DNA of 34,101 nt from a virus. The first letter of the stretch is position 1; each line of letters opens with the position of its first letter. This document shows positions 17,298 through 23,810 of this stretch, one piece after another. Position numbers and translations under genes: made by a program. The notes under the pieces are model-generated. The model made no database searches and was not told the origin of the DNA. It was given only the letters and a program-made list of their open reading frames with translations. The stretch covers positions 1 through 34,101 of IMG/VR virus record IMGVR_UViG_3300030061_000362; one strand, 5' to 3'.

Positions 17298-18148
17298 TAT
17301 GTTCTAGCCTTTCTAATCTCACCCATTACATACTCATCCATAACTTCCTGTGCTTCCCCAAGATTCTTTAATCTACCTAAAGCTTCCATAAATCGGGTGC
17401 TATACATATTCATTACAGCCGGATCGCCTTTCATATATACATAACACTCCACTAATGACCCGTAAAGCATGGCTAACTCCGCATTAGTGCTTAACCATGA
17501 TTCTGTTGTATCTGAAGTAAAAGATGTTAGCGTCGTAGAAGCCCCTGAAGTACCCCCTGTAATTGTTTCTGTAGCAGTAAAAGCATTCAAAGGTACGATA
17601 ACCGACATTGTTGTGCTAGAAGGTTTTGCAGTAATTTTAGCGGTGGAACCTGAAGTACCCCCTGTAACAGTCTCGCCAACCGTAAAAGAAGCACTACTGC
17701 TTACCGTAAACGTAATAGTGCTTTCGGATAGGCTTGCAGGTCTGTAAAAATAACTAAGATCTACGGTGAACCCACTATTGGGCGTAGGAGCTATTACAAA
17801 GTTATCTACATCAAATTGAGCGTAATACCGTGGAACCCCTGTGGTAGCAGGATTAGGCGTAAAAGTTTGTACAAACTCTTTTTCTTTAAATTGTAGGTAA
17901 CTATAACTACTGCTATTAGTGATAGTCAAAGAATTTGGTGCTAAAAAATCACTAGGACAAGCTAGGTACTGATTACTAGAAGTCATAGTGCCTGATACGT
18001 TTTTCTCAAAAACATTTAATTGTACTGTCTTTAAAATCCTTTCTTCCGCTAATCTAATAAACAAATCTAAATTGTTCACAAAACTTGTTTCATTGTTTTC
18101 TGAATAATTCTTTATAGCGTCGCGTAATGTCGTTAATGTAAAACTCAT
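17297..18148 (-). CDS. SU10-type head-tail adaptor protein with inserted repeat domain (283 aa)
   Basis: N-terminal LTTLRDAIKNYSENNETSFV, then LDLFIRLAEERILK, with YLACPSDFLAP and C-terminal AMLYGSLVECYVYMKGDPAV, matches the adaptor family found in SU10-like podoviruses, which binds the portal ring. Residues about 146-213 interrupt this fold with two copies of a beta motif (FTVGETVTGGTSGSTAKI and FTATETITGGTSGASTTL). In relatives I know, the flanking stretches SLSES and ESWLSTNAE lie close together, so this looks like a domain insertion. The start overlaps the upstream stop as ATGA. Confidence 0.8.
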   Translation of the reverse strand: MSFTLTTLRDAIKNYSENNETSFVNNLDLFIRLAEERILKTVQLNVFEKNVSGTMTSSNQYLACPSDFLAPNSLTITNSSSYSYLQFKEKEFVQTFTPNPATTGVPRYYAQFDVDNFVIAPTPNSGFTVDLSYFYRPASLSESTITFTVSSSASFTVGETVTGGTSGSTAKITAKPSSTTMSVIVPLNAFTATETITGGTSGASTTLTSFTSDTTESWLSTNAELAMLYGSLVECYVYMKGDPAVMNMYSTRFMEALGRLKNLGEAQEVMDEYVMGEIRKART

Positions 18149-18501
18149 GTAGTCACCGTCACTGTCCCTACGCTTGAAACGAGAGCCTCTGTAATTTTTA
18201 TCTTAGAAGGTAATTCTGCAACACCGTATGTTGCAAAGTTACCATTTCCTAAACTAACTATACCATTTGTTGTCTTAACTTGAAAGGTTGTATTTGTATC
18301 AGGAGATTCAGGTCTAGCATCTTTTAAAGCCTGAGGATCAAAAACTTTTCGGGAAGGAGATAACTGCGGTTGTTTTGCTTCAAACTCATCAAAGCCTACA
18401 ATCGCGCCATTCCATTCTTTGCGTAAATCCGAATACCGATACCTAAATCCAGAACGATCCGATATTCCATACGATCTTTTTCCACTAGCATATTTTGTCA
18501 T
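18145..18501 (-). CDS. Small conserved phage structural protein (118 aa)
   Basis: N-terminus MTKYASGKRSYGISDRSGFR, then YRYSDLRKEWNGAIVGFDEF and EAKQPQLSP. I recognise this as a conserved short protein encoded between the two adaptor genes in many phage contigs, never assigned a function. The first half is basic and aromatic. The end, SSVGTVTVTT, is shared with the 95-aa protein at 10555-10842. Start (18501) overlaps the upstream stop as TAATG; stop overlaps the next start as ATGA. A head-completion role is inferred from context. Confidence 0.75.
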   Translation of the reverse strand: MTKYASGKRSYGISDRSGFRYRYSDLRKEWNGAIVGFDEFEAKQPQLSPSRKVFDPQALKDARPESPDTNTTFQVKTTNGIVSLGNGNFATYGVAELPSKIKITEALVSSVGTVTVTT

Positions 18502-19169
18502 TAAGTAGTCCTAAAATATTGATATTGAGGCACAACATTAAACGAAGCTCTATCTCTATCTTCCGTCATAGCTCTTTGAAACTCTTCCTCATAGGCTGCT
18601 TTTAATAACTGTATTCTCTCAGGAGCTCTTTTCATAGAAATATAATAAGCAAGACCCGCTGCTAAACAAGGATAAAACCTAAAAGGAACGTCCATCGTGT
18701 TTATTTGAGTATCTGCGTCACTAATTCGGGTTAAAGCATCGTAACGAATTACATCCGTGCTATTCTCTGGAATAGGCCATATTTTTAAATTAGGCGTTAT
18801 TTGTCTATCTAAGAAAAATTGACTTGTTCGACCTTCGGTAGTTTTATTCGGTATAGAAATAAACGTATCCCTACTTACCCTCTCTACGGAAAAGTCCGTA
18901 CTCCCGCGTCTGACAACTACCGACAAAATATCTATAACATCCGCACCTAAGTCGTATTCCCCATCCGATTGAACTAAATCAAGTGTTCTCTGTTTTATAG
19001 TCCATTGATTTAAACCACGATTTGCCCATTCAGCTAACATAAGATTAAGAGAACGTCGGGCAGTTTTAAGATCATAACCTGTACGAACCTCAAGACCGCA
19101 ACGCTCAAAAGCTTCTTCTATATATTCTACTACATCTAATTCAAAATCTACACTATTTGAAATCGTCAT
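18501..19169 (-). CDS. P22 gp4-like tail accessory / head-tail adaptor protein (222 aa)
   Basis: I choose the ATG at 19169 (MTISNSVDFELDVVEYIEEA). A GAGGA ribosome site lies about 7 bases upstream, while the longer frame would need a TTG inside the previous gene. The sequence FERCGLEVRTGYDLKTARRS, LNLMLAEWANRGLNQWTIKQ and the C-terminal FRFYPCLAAGLAYYISMKRA, PERIQLLKAAYEEEFQRA match the P22 tail accessory factor gp4 family. P22 gp4 binds below the portal as the first head-completion protein and also has muramidase activity. No catalytic residue for that can be pinned down here. It precedes the SU10-like adaptor and the gp10-like gene, a consistent podovirus order. Confidence 0.82.
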   Translation of the reverse strand: MTISNSVDFELDVVEYIEEAFERCGLEVRTGYDLKTARRSLNLMLAEWANRGLNQWTIKQRTLDLVQSDGEYDLGADVIDILSVVVRRGSTDFSVERVSRDTFISIPNKTTEGRTSQFFLDRQITPNLKIWPIPENSTDVIRYDALTRISDADTQINTMDVPFRFYPCLAAGLAYYISMKRAPERIQLLKAAYEEEFQRAMTEDRDRASFNVVPQYQYFRTT

Positions 19170-19170
19170 C

Positions 19171-19866
19171 TCATTCCTCGCTATAAATATTATCAAATAT
19201 TTTAGTCACATCTAACGTATAGTCTAAGTCAGATTTTGAGTAATGTATATGTTGAGAAGGTTTAAAATCTGGAGCCCCCTCACCCATTTCAAACCAAGCC
19301 GGGTGCGTAACTCTCACACGATTATTGGGCAACGCTACAATATTTCCCGTCCACACGGCTTCCGTATCATCCGCATCCAAAGCGCCTAATAACTGCATAA
19401 CGTGAGCTTGTTTATGTTGAGCGGGATCATCCGCAACATCCGTGTCGGTGTAGTCTACCGTAAACATATACTTAGCCGGAAAAAATCTTCCATCAATTTT
19501 AGCCATCCAAGGGCAAGGCGTAGCTCTGTCCAAAACATAGACCGCGTGAGTATGTGAAGGACAGTCCCAAGGTTGAGCTTCATGTACTGCCATGGCCTCA
19601 GGCCATTCCTCAAAAGTTTCATCTGCAACCAACGCTGTTATGGGCATTCTAGCCCACATTGCCCCGCCATGAACATTTGGATCACCTTCTTCATCCGCTT
19701 CACATCCCGTAAAGATTACTTGAAAACTTAAACAACGATTAGGCATTGTAGTTACCGCAATAACCATAGCATGAAGAAACTCGCCATGATACCTTTCGTG
19801 ATTAACTGTATACTCCCGACGAACCCAACACTTAAAATGCGGTATGTTGCTTTGTAAGAAAGGCAT
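19171..19866 (-). CDS. Conserved hypothetical protein, His/Cys/Trp-rich (231 aa)
   Basis: ATG at 19866 (MPFLQSNIPHFKCWVRREYT). The protein is soluble, acidic, and rich in His, Cys and Trp, with clusters PWDCPSHTHAVYVLDRATPC and PSQHIHYSKSDLDYTLDV. I know similar sequences from marine phage contigs as hypothetical proteins upstream of gp4-like adaptors, but no function. The histidines could bind metal; no known hydrolase motif is complete. The stop lies one base before the adaptor start, so the two are coupled. A head-tail junction role is a guess from position. Confidence 0.7.
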   Translation of the reverse strand: MPFLQSNIPHFKCWVRREYTVNHERYHGEFLHAMVIAVTTMPNRCLSFQVIFTGCEADEEGDPNVHGGAMWARMPITALVADETFEEWPEAMAVHEAQPWDCPSHTHAVYVLDRATPCPWMAKIDGRFFPAKYMFTVDYTDTDVADDPAQHKQAHVMQLLGALDADDTEAVWTGNIVALPNNRVRVTHPAWFEMGEGAPDFKPSQHIHYSKSDLDYTLDVTKIFDNIYSEE

Positions 19867-19870
19867 TTAT

Positions 19871-20179
19871 TTATTTTTTCCTTACTGAACCGCCACGCTT
19901 CATTTTCATAAGTCCACCTTTAGCGTAGCCTTTTTTCTTCATTGGGCCACCGGCACCTCTTTTAGCAACTCCGCCTTTAGCGTAACCTTTTTTCTTCATA
20001 GGGCCACCGGCACCTCTTTTAGCAACTCCACCTTTAGCATAGCCTTTTTTCTTCATAGGGCCACCGGCACCTCTTTTAGCAACTCCACCTTTAGCGTAGC
20101 CTTTTTTCTTCATAGGGCCACCGGCACCTCTTTTAGCAACTCCACCTTTAGCATAGCCTTTTTTCTTCATTTTTTTCAC
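19871..20179 (-). CDS. Highly basic repeat protein KKGYAKGG, protamine-like (102 aa)
   Basis: The protein is four exact copies of KKKGYAKGGVAKRGAGGPM (residues 5-80), a fifth partial KKKGYAKGG, and the tail LMKMKRGGSVRKK. Apart from Ala, Gly, Val, Pro, Met and Tyr it is all Lys and Arg, with no acidic residue, so it is extremely basic and probably disordered. The start is either GTG at 20179, overlapping the upstream stop as GTGA, or ATG at 20170; the choice adds three residues. Similar Lys/Gly-rich proteins protect or compact nucleic acid, so packaging with the genome is a reasonable hypothesis. It is the last of four consecutive basic small genes. Function unproven. Confidence 0.78.
   Translation of the reverse strand: MKKMKKKGYAKGGVAKRGAGGPMKKKGYAKGGVAKRGAGGPMKKKGYAKGGVAKRGAGGPMKKKGYAKGGVAKRGAGGPMKKKGYAKGGLMKMKRGGSVRKK
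19913..20167 (-). repeat. 57-bp tandem repeat, four full units plus one partial
   Basis: Four 57-bp units occupy 19940-20167, followed by a 27-bp partial unit. The units differ only at a few third positions, for example GGC/GGT, TAT/TAC and CCT/CCA codons. Every difference I see is synonymous. Confidence 0.9.
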
Positions 20180-20553
20180 GATACTGATCCTTTTGTTTTT
20201 TTGCGTTTACTACTTAAAACTGCTCCACATCCTCTAGCCACTACTGTCCCACGAGGAGTTTTACCTCGAAAGGGTCTTTTCGCAGTTGTCTCAGAAGGAT
20301 CCCCTCCTTTAGACATATACTTAACGGTAGCAGTTTTTGTATTTTTTACAACGGTTTTCCCCTTACTCCCTTCTTTCTTTTTTTTACGCGCAGTTGAGGC
20401 TCTTTCTTCTTTTGATAAGCTTTTGGCTTTAGCCATTGGAAGACACCTGTCAGGATTTTTTTTATCCTTTGAAGTACCGCATTTACCTTTGATTTCACCA
20501 TCTGTACCAATCCTTACCCAATTTTGTTTGACCCATTTCTTTAACTCTCCCAT
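20176..20553 (-). CDS. Basic Lys-rich protein, DUF5872-like N-terminus (125 aa)
   Basis: ATG at 20553 overlaps the upstream stop as TAATG. The N-terminus GELKKWVKQNWVRIGTDGEI, then KGKCGTSKDKKNPDRCLPMA and KAKSLSKEERA, resembles the KKWV-(D/V)IG...CG...KCxP pattern I associate with DUF5872, seen in phages and large eukaryotic viruses. The number is from memory. The paired cysteines (CGT...RCLP) look conserved. The C-terminal half is a Lys/Thr-rich tail with KYMSKGGDPSE and RPFRGKTPRGTV. Strongly basic, no membrane segment. It belongs to the four-gene basic cassette and may be a nucleic-acid-binding virion protein. Function unknown. Confidence 0.75.
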   Translation of the reverse strand: MGELKKWVKQNWVRIGTDGEIKGKCGTSKDKKNPDRCLPMAKAKSLSKEERASTARKKKKEGSKGKTVVKNTKTATVKYMSKGGDPSETTAKRPFRGKTPRGTVVARGCGAVLSSKRKKTKGSVS

Positions 20554-20780
20554 TATCGACCCTTTCTTTTACCGCCTTTTGATTTTTTAGCGTAATTAGG
20601 GTCCTTACAATACTTAGAGGCAGCTAAATTAGCATAAGCTGAAGGGTAAGTGTCAAAAGTTCTTTTTGCCCAAGCTTTTCCTTCTGGACAAATTTTACTT
20701 CCTTTTGACTTCTTTGAAGCTGCCCCTCCTTTTCTAAAGTAACTTACACCTTTAGGTATTTTACTTCTTGAAATCAACAT
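20553..20780 (-). CDS. Small basic protein with Cys pair (75 aa)
   Basis: I choose the ATG at 20780 (MLISRSKIPKGVSYFRKGGA) because GAGG sits 5 bases upstream. A GTG two codons earlier is also in frame. The start overlaps the stop of the upstream gene by 7 bases. The core KICPEGKAWAKRTFDTYPSA, YANLAASKYCKDPNY has two cysteines about 27 residues apart and is followed by a basic tail KKSKGGKRKGR. The CPEGKAWAKRTFDxYPSAYAN pattern recurs in marine phage small proteins without an assigned function. Basic charge and gene order group it with its neighbours. Confidence 0.75.
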   Translation of the reverse strand: MLISRSKIPKGVSYFRKGGAASKKSKGSKICPEGKAWAKRTFDTYPSAYANLAASKYCKDPNYAKKSKGGKRKGR

Positions 20781-21064
20781 CTCCACCTCTTTCTAGCTTG
20801 ACGTAATCTACTGTTTGGATCTTTAGCAGCCTTTGGAAATTTTTTCATCTGTCCGGCTGACCTAGCGCAAAAAGATTTTCTTCTACCTTTTTCTGCTTTA
20901 GTTAAGTTTTTTTTCTTAGTTACGGCTGTTTTTAGTTTGGAACCGGGATTTTTTCTACGGTAAGCTTTTACGCCTGCTTCCGTCATCCCCGCCCCTTTTT
21001 CAGTAGCACGAAAGTTCTTTTTGTTTCTTTTTGGCATAGTAGTTTTTTTTCTTGTAGAAGACAT
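20774..21064 (-). CDS. Basic protein, DUF6321-like (96 aa)
   Basis: ATG at 21064 with a strong GGAGGG site 4 bases upstream. The sequence NFRATEKGAGMTEAGVKAYR, RKNPGSKLKTAVT and RRKSFCARSAGQMKKF, ending ARKRWRC, matches a family I recall as DUF6321. Its hallmark is KGAGxTxxGxxAYRRxNPGSKLKTAV followed by RxxSFCARSxG. It occurs in phages and giant viruses and has no established function. The protein is almost entirely Lys/Arg/Ser/Ala and may bind nucleic acid. It is the first gene of the basic cassette and the only one with a strong ribosome site; the next three overlap and are probably coupled to it. Confidence 0.8.
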   Translation of the reverse strand: MSSTRKKTTMPKRNKKNFRATEKGAGMTEAGVKAYRRKNPGSKLKTAVTKKKNLTKAEKGRRKSFCARSAGQMKKFPKAAKDPNSRLRQARKRWRC

Positions 21065-21092
21065 TTAACCCTCCTAAAAAACTTTTAAAACA

Positions 21093-21497
21093 CTAGCCAT
21101 ACTTTTTTCGCATATACAAAATAATAGTGTAAGTGTCTGCACTAGAATGACCCACGGTGGTAAACATGATATCTCCCGTGACTCCAGAACCTGCATTATT
21201 AGTTAATCCGCCAAAGCTAGTGTAATCGTGATGCCCACTTTGATTTTCACCTAATTCAATACAAAAAGCATCTGTGGTAGCATCAAAAAGAACTTTTACC
21301 TTCATGCCAATACACTGCCACCACATTTTTTCTATGACAACACCCGTACAAGTAAGACCGCTTGCACTATTGCTTAAAGCACTTACATCTACTTTTTTGA
21401 CGGCAGCTTCGCCTGAACCATCTGAAACATTTGTAAATTTCATTACAGCAGTTTGGGGACCATCTATTAAGGTCTGTGAAGTAACTGCATCTGCCAT
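21093..21497 (-). CDS. Putative virion protein, function unknown (134 aa)
   Basis: ATG at 21497 with AGGAG 8 bases upstream. MADAVTSQTLIDGPQTAVMK, then FTNVSDGSGEAAVKKVDVSA and MWWQCIGMKVKVLFDATTDA, is a recurrent marine phage sequence encoded near the capsid genes. It is beta-rich and soluble, with three cysteines. The end, TYTIILYMRKKYG, suggests a terminal strand. The size fits a head decoration or stabilisation protein. No family assignment is certain. Confidence 0.72.
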   Translation of the reverse strand: MADAVTSQTLIDGPQTAVMKFTNVSDGSGEAAVKKVDVSALSNSASGLTCTGVVIEKMWWQCIGMKVKVLFDATTDAFCIELGENQSGHHDYTSFGGLTNNAGSGVTGDIMFTTVGHSSADTYTIILYMRKKYG

Positions 21498-21515
21498 TAA
21501 TTTCTCCTAATGTAT

Positions 21516-21537
21516 AGGTGAGGTTTTACCCCCACCT
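21516..21537 (-). other. Hairpin between two head-associated genes
   Basis: An 8-bp stem (AGGTGGGG paired with CCTCACCT, one G-U pair) with a 6-base loop lies 8 bases after a stop codon and just before the AGGAG of the next gene. No T-run follows it on the minus strand, so it is more likely an RNA-processing or translation-control element than an intrinsic terminator. Confidence 0.4.
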
Positions 21538-21544
21538 AGTTAAA

Positions 21545-22093
21545 TTATGCAATTTGCACATACTCAATTATGAAAGTAAAAGAACCTGCTGTCGTAGCAT
21601 CTACAGTATTTGTGATGTTACAAAAAATTGTTCTTTCTGTGTCTGTATACTGAACAGATGCAGGAGCAGTTGTTCCACTCTGCGTCTGTACAACGAGAGT
21701 TGTCGTTGTTACGTTGTGTACAACAACTGTTGTACCGCCATCCAGAATCTCATCTGTTACAGCAGCAACAATTTGAGCGCCAGAAGAGGACGTACCAACT
21801 TCATAACCAATGTCTCCTGTTCCGATAACAGGAGCAACGTCACAAAATATCTTAATGTCTGTAATGATTGTGTTTGCGGGTTGAGTAAATTCTCCAATAG
21901 CAGGACTATCTCCCGCAGTTGTATTAACAGTAACGCCCGTAGCAAAACCAACGTGCTTTACAAATTTGTTGGTTACAATACCCGTTGAAGCAATAGAAGC
22001 AACATCAGTATATGCACCAGTTGTTGCATTTTTGGAAACAACTTTAAAACCGTTTTCAGAGCGAACTGCTCCTGTAAATGTAGTATTAGCCAT
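21545..22093 (-). CDS. Putative head decoration / virion protein (182 aa)
   Basis: I choose the ATG at 22093 (MANTTFTGAVRSENGFKVVS) because AGGAGAG lies 5 bases upstream; a GTG two codons earlier would overlap that site. The sequence is a Thr/Val/Ile-rich, all-beta protein with FVKHVGFATGVTVNTTAGDS and TERTIFCNITNTVDATTAGS. Similar short beta proteins follow the capsid gene in many marine podoviruses and are probably capsid-associated. It is transcribed from its own strong promoter after a terminator, which suggests separate dosage control. No enzyme motif. The role is inferred. Confidence 0.74.
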   Translation of the reverse strand: MANTTFTGAVRSENGFKVVSKNATTGAYTDVASIASTGIVTNKFVKHVGFATGVTVNTTAGDSPAIGEFTQPANTIITDIKIFCDVAPVIGTGDIGYEVGTSSSGAQIVAAVTDEILDGGTTVVVHNVTTTTLVVQTQSGTTAPASVQYTDTERTIFCNITNTVDATTAGSFTFIIEYVQIA

Positions 22094-22139
22094 GTACACT
22101 CTCCTGTCTTGGCAAATGTCAACCGCATTGCACGGTTGT

Positions 22140-22156
22140 CAGAAGATTATCTTCTG
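22140..22156 (-). other. Predicted 5'-terminal mRNA stem-loop
   Basis: CAGAAGA-TAA-TCTTCTG is a perfect 7-bp stem with a 3-base loop. It begins 6 bases after the -10 box, so the predicted RNA would start with it. A second weaker hairpin (CAACCG/CGGTTG, 22120-22138) follows before the ribosome site. Such 5' hairpins can stabilise mRNA; that effect is inferred here. Confidence 0.5.
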
Positions 22157-22161
22157 AGGAG

Positions 22162-22190
22162 ATTATACAGTAAAAAGTAAGAGGCGACAA
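22162..22190 (-). promoter_or_regulatory. Sigma-70-like promoter embedded in the capsid-gene terminator
   Basis: On the minus strand the -35 TTGTCG (22190-22185) and a perfect -10 TATAAT (22167-22162) are separated by 17 bases, and TG precedes the -10. The -35 lies inside the loop and 3' arm of the hairpin at 22178-22203. A transcript would start near 22155, at the base of another hairpin. It would serve the genes from 22093 leftward. Confidence 0.68.
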
Positions 22191-22203
22191 GTGTCGCCTC
22201 TTA
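22178..22203 (-). terminator. Intrinsic terminator after major capsid gene
   Basis: A perfect 12-bp stem (TAAGAGGCGACA paired with TGTCGCCTCTTA) with a 2-base loop lies 11 bases after the capsid stop. On the minus strand it is followed by CTTTTTACTG, a short T-run. On the plus strand it is followed by TTATTTTTATT, so it may work both ways. Ending the capsid message here lets the capsid gene be expressed above the genes beyond it. Confidence 0.8.
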
Positions 22204-22213
22204 TTATTTTTAT

Positions 22214-23122
22214 TTATGCACCCGGAGTACCGAATACAGATCTCCAATCGGAAACACCGAAAGAATATCTTTCACGAGCTTTAAATCTCATGTTTCCAGT
22301 ATCAAAATCCCCTTCCATAGCTGTTTTTATAGCAGCTCTGTTAAACATTTTGAAACCGTTTGGAGCATCAGTCTTAATGAAGAAAGCATCTGTGTCCGTC
22401 AAAAAGTGGTTAACGACGGCACCTTCAGGAAGCATACCCATGCTTCTGTTGGCGTTAATATCGTTATCCGCTGTTCCTGAACGTAGATTAGAGTTCATTA
22501 CTCTCTCTGCAATAAACTGCAATTCTTTTGGAATAATTAACTTCATTCCTCTAACTGCAATTTTAAGTCCTCTTTCATCAGTAAAACCTGCAATATCTAT
22601 TAACATCTGCTCTAATGAAGTCTCATTAAGATCTGCCGCAGTTGCTAAAAGGTTAGTTTGGTTTCCTGATAAGGAAGGATGCGCGGTAGAGCATAAAGCT
22701 ACTCCGTCACCTATTGCACTAGCTCCCGCAGTAAAAGCATTATTCAAAATAGCTGCTGCTTTTATTTGCTTTGTTTGAGCCATAGAGCGAGCTAACGCTT
22801 TCGTATAACGAGAAGCTAGACGATCATAAAGATTATCTTCAATAGCCTCTTCTGTTATAGAGAACGCTAAAGCAATAGTCTCATGCGTATACCTAGCTGT
22901 GTAGGCTTCTTGTGCATCATCGAAACTAATTGCTCCACCCTCTGACTTTACAGGTGCAGTCGAAAAGCCACCAAGCATCACTTCTTCTTCAAAAGCTCTG
23001 TCTGATGATTCTTCTTCAAAGATTTCAGCATGCTCGTTTTCATAACGATCATACTCTAGTCCAAACAAGGCGTTAAGGCCCGGTTCAAGCTCTTTCGCTA
23101 ATTGTGCGCGAGTTATAGCCAT
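22214..23122 (-). CDS. Major capsid protein (302 aa)
   Basis: N-terminus MAITRAQLAKELEPGLNALF, then GLEYDRYENEHAEIFEEESS and FEEEVMLGGFSTAPV, matches a major head subunit family related to Mu gpT that is common in marine phage contigs. It should form the HK97-fold icosahedral shell. Middle segments ARYTHETIALAFSITEEAIE and LYDRLASRYTKALARSMAQT are the family's long helices. About 300 residues is the usual length. It follows the scaffold-like gene and two small head genes and is followed by a strong terminator, a typical arrangement for the most abundant virion protein. ATG at 23122; GGAGC lies upstream. Confidence 0.88.
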   Translation of the reverse strand: MAITRAQLAKELEPGLNALFGLEYDRYENEHAEIFEEESSDRAFEEEVMLGGFSTAPVKSEGGAISFDDAQEAYTARYTHETIALAFSITEEAIEDNLYDRLASRYTKALARSMAQTKQIKAAAILNNAFTAGASAIGDGVALCSTAHPSLSGNQTNLLATAADLNETSLEQMLIDIAGFTDERGLKIAVRGMKLIIPKELQFIAERVMNSNLRSGTADNDINANRSMGMLPEGAVVNHFLTDTDAFFIKTDAPNGFKMFNRAAIKTAMEGDFDTGNMRFKARERYSFGVSDWRSVFGTPGA

Positions 23123-23134
23123 ATTTTAAGCTCC

Positions 23135-23779
23135 TTATACGCCAGTTGTAGAAACAGTGGCAGCAGCAATGGAGCCAGTAGGCGCATTGAAGTGGTTGTT
23201 TATACGAACAATTAATGGAATACCAGCAGCCGTGAAATCAGAATTAGCAGGATCATCTAAGACCCCCATAATCCTAAGAGCCAACGTGTTGGTGGTTGCG
23301 ATAGTGTTTAAATCCGCAGTCGCAGAAGAAACACCAGTTGTGGTAGATCCGCTATTACCTGTTGCAAACGCAATGTTTGCAAAAACCGCTGCACGAATTT
23401 CCGCTTCAGTGTTTGCCGCAGCCACTACATTAGAAGTAGCGATACGAAACAACTGATTTGGATCATCATACAAAAAAGCTTTGACGGGAAAATCAGAGTC
23501 CGCGCCAGAACCCGGCCAGAAATTAGAGAATACTGGTTTACCAGTTGTACTAGAAACGTATTCACATCCGCCAAAAACACCACAAATAGCGACGTTACCA
23601 CCGGCAGCTGCCTGTAGATCGTCAATAACTCCCGCAGCCAACGGAATAACCGCCATGCCTTGAAAAATTGGGTTGCTGTTGTCAGACGCAATACGATACT
23701 CAGTCAAACCCGTAGACGAGACTGAAGAGCCTTGCCTAGATAACGGGCGTAAACCATATGAGGTATCTGTATTAGCCAT
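23135..23779 (-). CDS. Capsid-associated protein, possible decoration protein (214 aa)
   Basis: N-terminus MANTDTSYGLRPLSRQGSSV follows the (S/A)NxDxxxGLRP pattern that I recognise from a conserved head protein encoded directly before the capsid gene in many podoviruses. The next segment (YRIASDNSNPIFQGMAVIPL) also fits it. The protein is beta-rich, low in charge, and ends in NNHFNAPTGSIAAATVSTTG. No membrane segment. A decoration or minor capsid role is inferred from this placement. ATG at 23779. Confidence 0.75.
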   Translation of the reverse strand: MANTDTSYGLRPLSRQGSSVSSTGLTEYRIASDNSNPIFQGMAVIPLAAGVIDDLQAAAGGNVAICGVFGGCEYVSSTTGKPVFSNFWPGSGADSDFPVKAFLYDDPNQLFRIATSNVVAAANTEAEIRAAVFANIAFATGNSGSTTTGVSSATADLNTIATTNTLALRIMGVLDDPANSDFTAAGIPLIVRINNHFNAPTGSIAAATVSTTGV

Positions 23780-23810
23780 AGAATTTATATTCCTCTAAGT
23801 TGAGGTAGCC

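Noticed and set aside
19170-19196. Upstream TTG start for the gp4-like gene
   Set aside because: GAGGA lies properly before the ATG at 19169, and the longer form would sit inside the previous gene.
22117-22122. Perfect TTGACA -35 upstream of the 182-aa head gene
   Set aside because: There is no -10 at the right distance before the ATG at 22093. The promoter at 22162-22190 is better.
22191-22778. 195-codon plus-strand open frame
   Set aside because: Antisense to the major capsid gene and its terminator; the composition is the mirror of the real gene.
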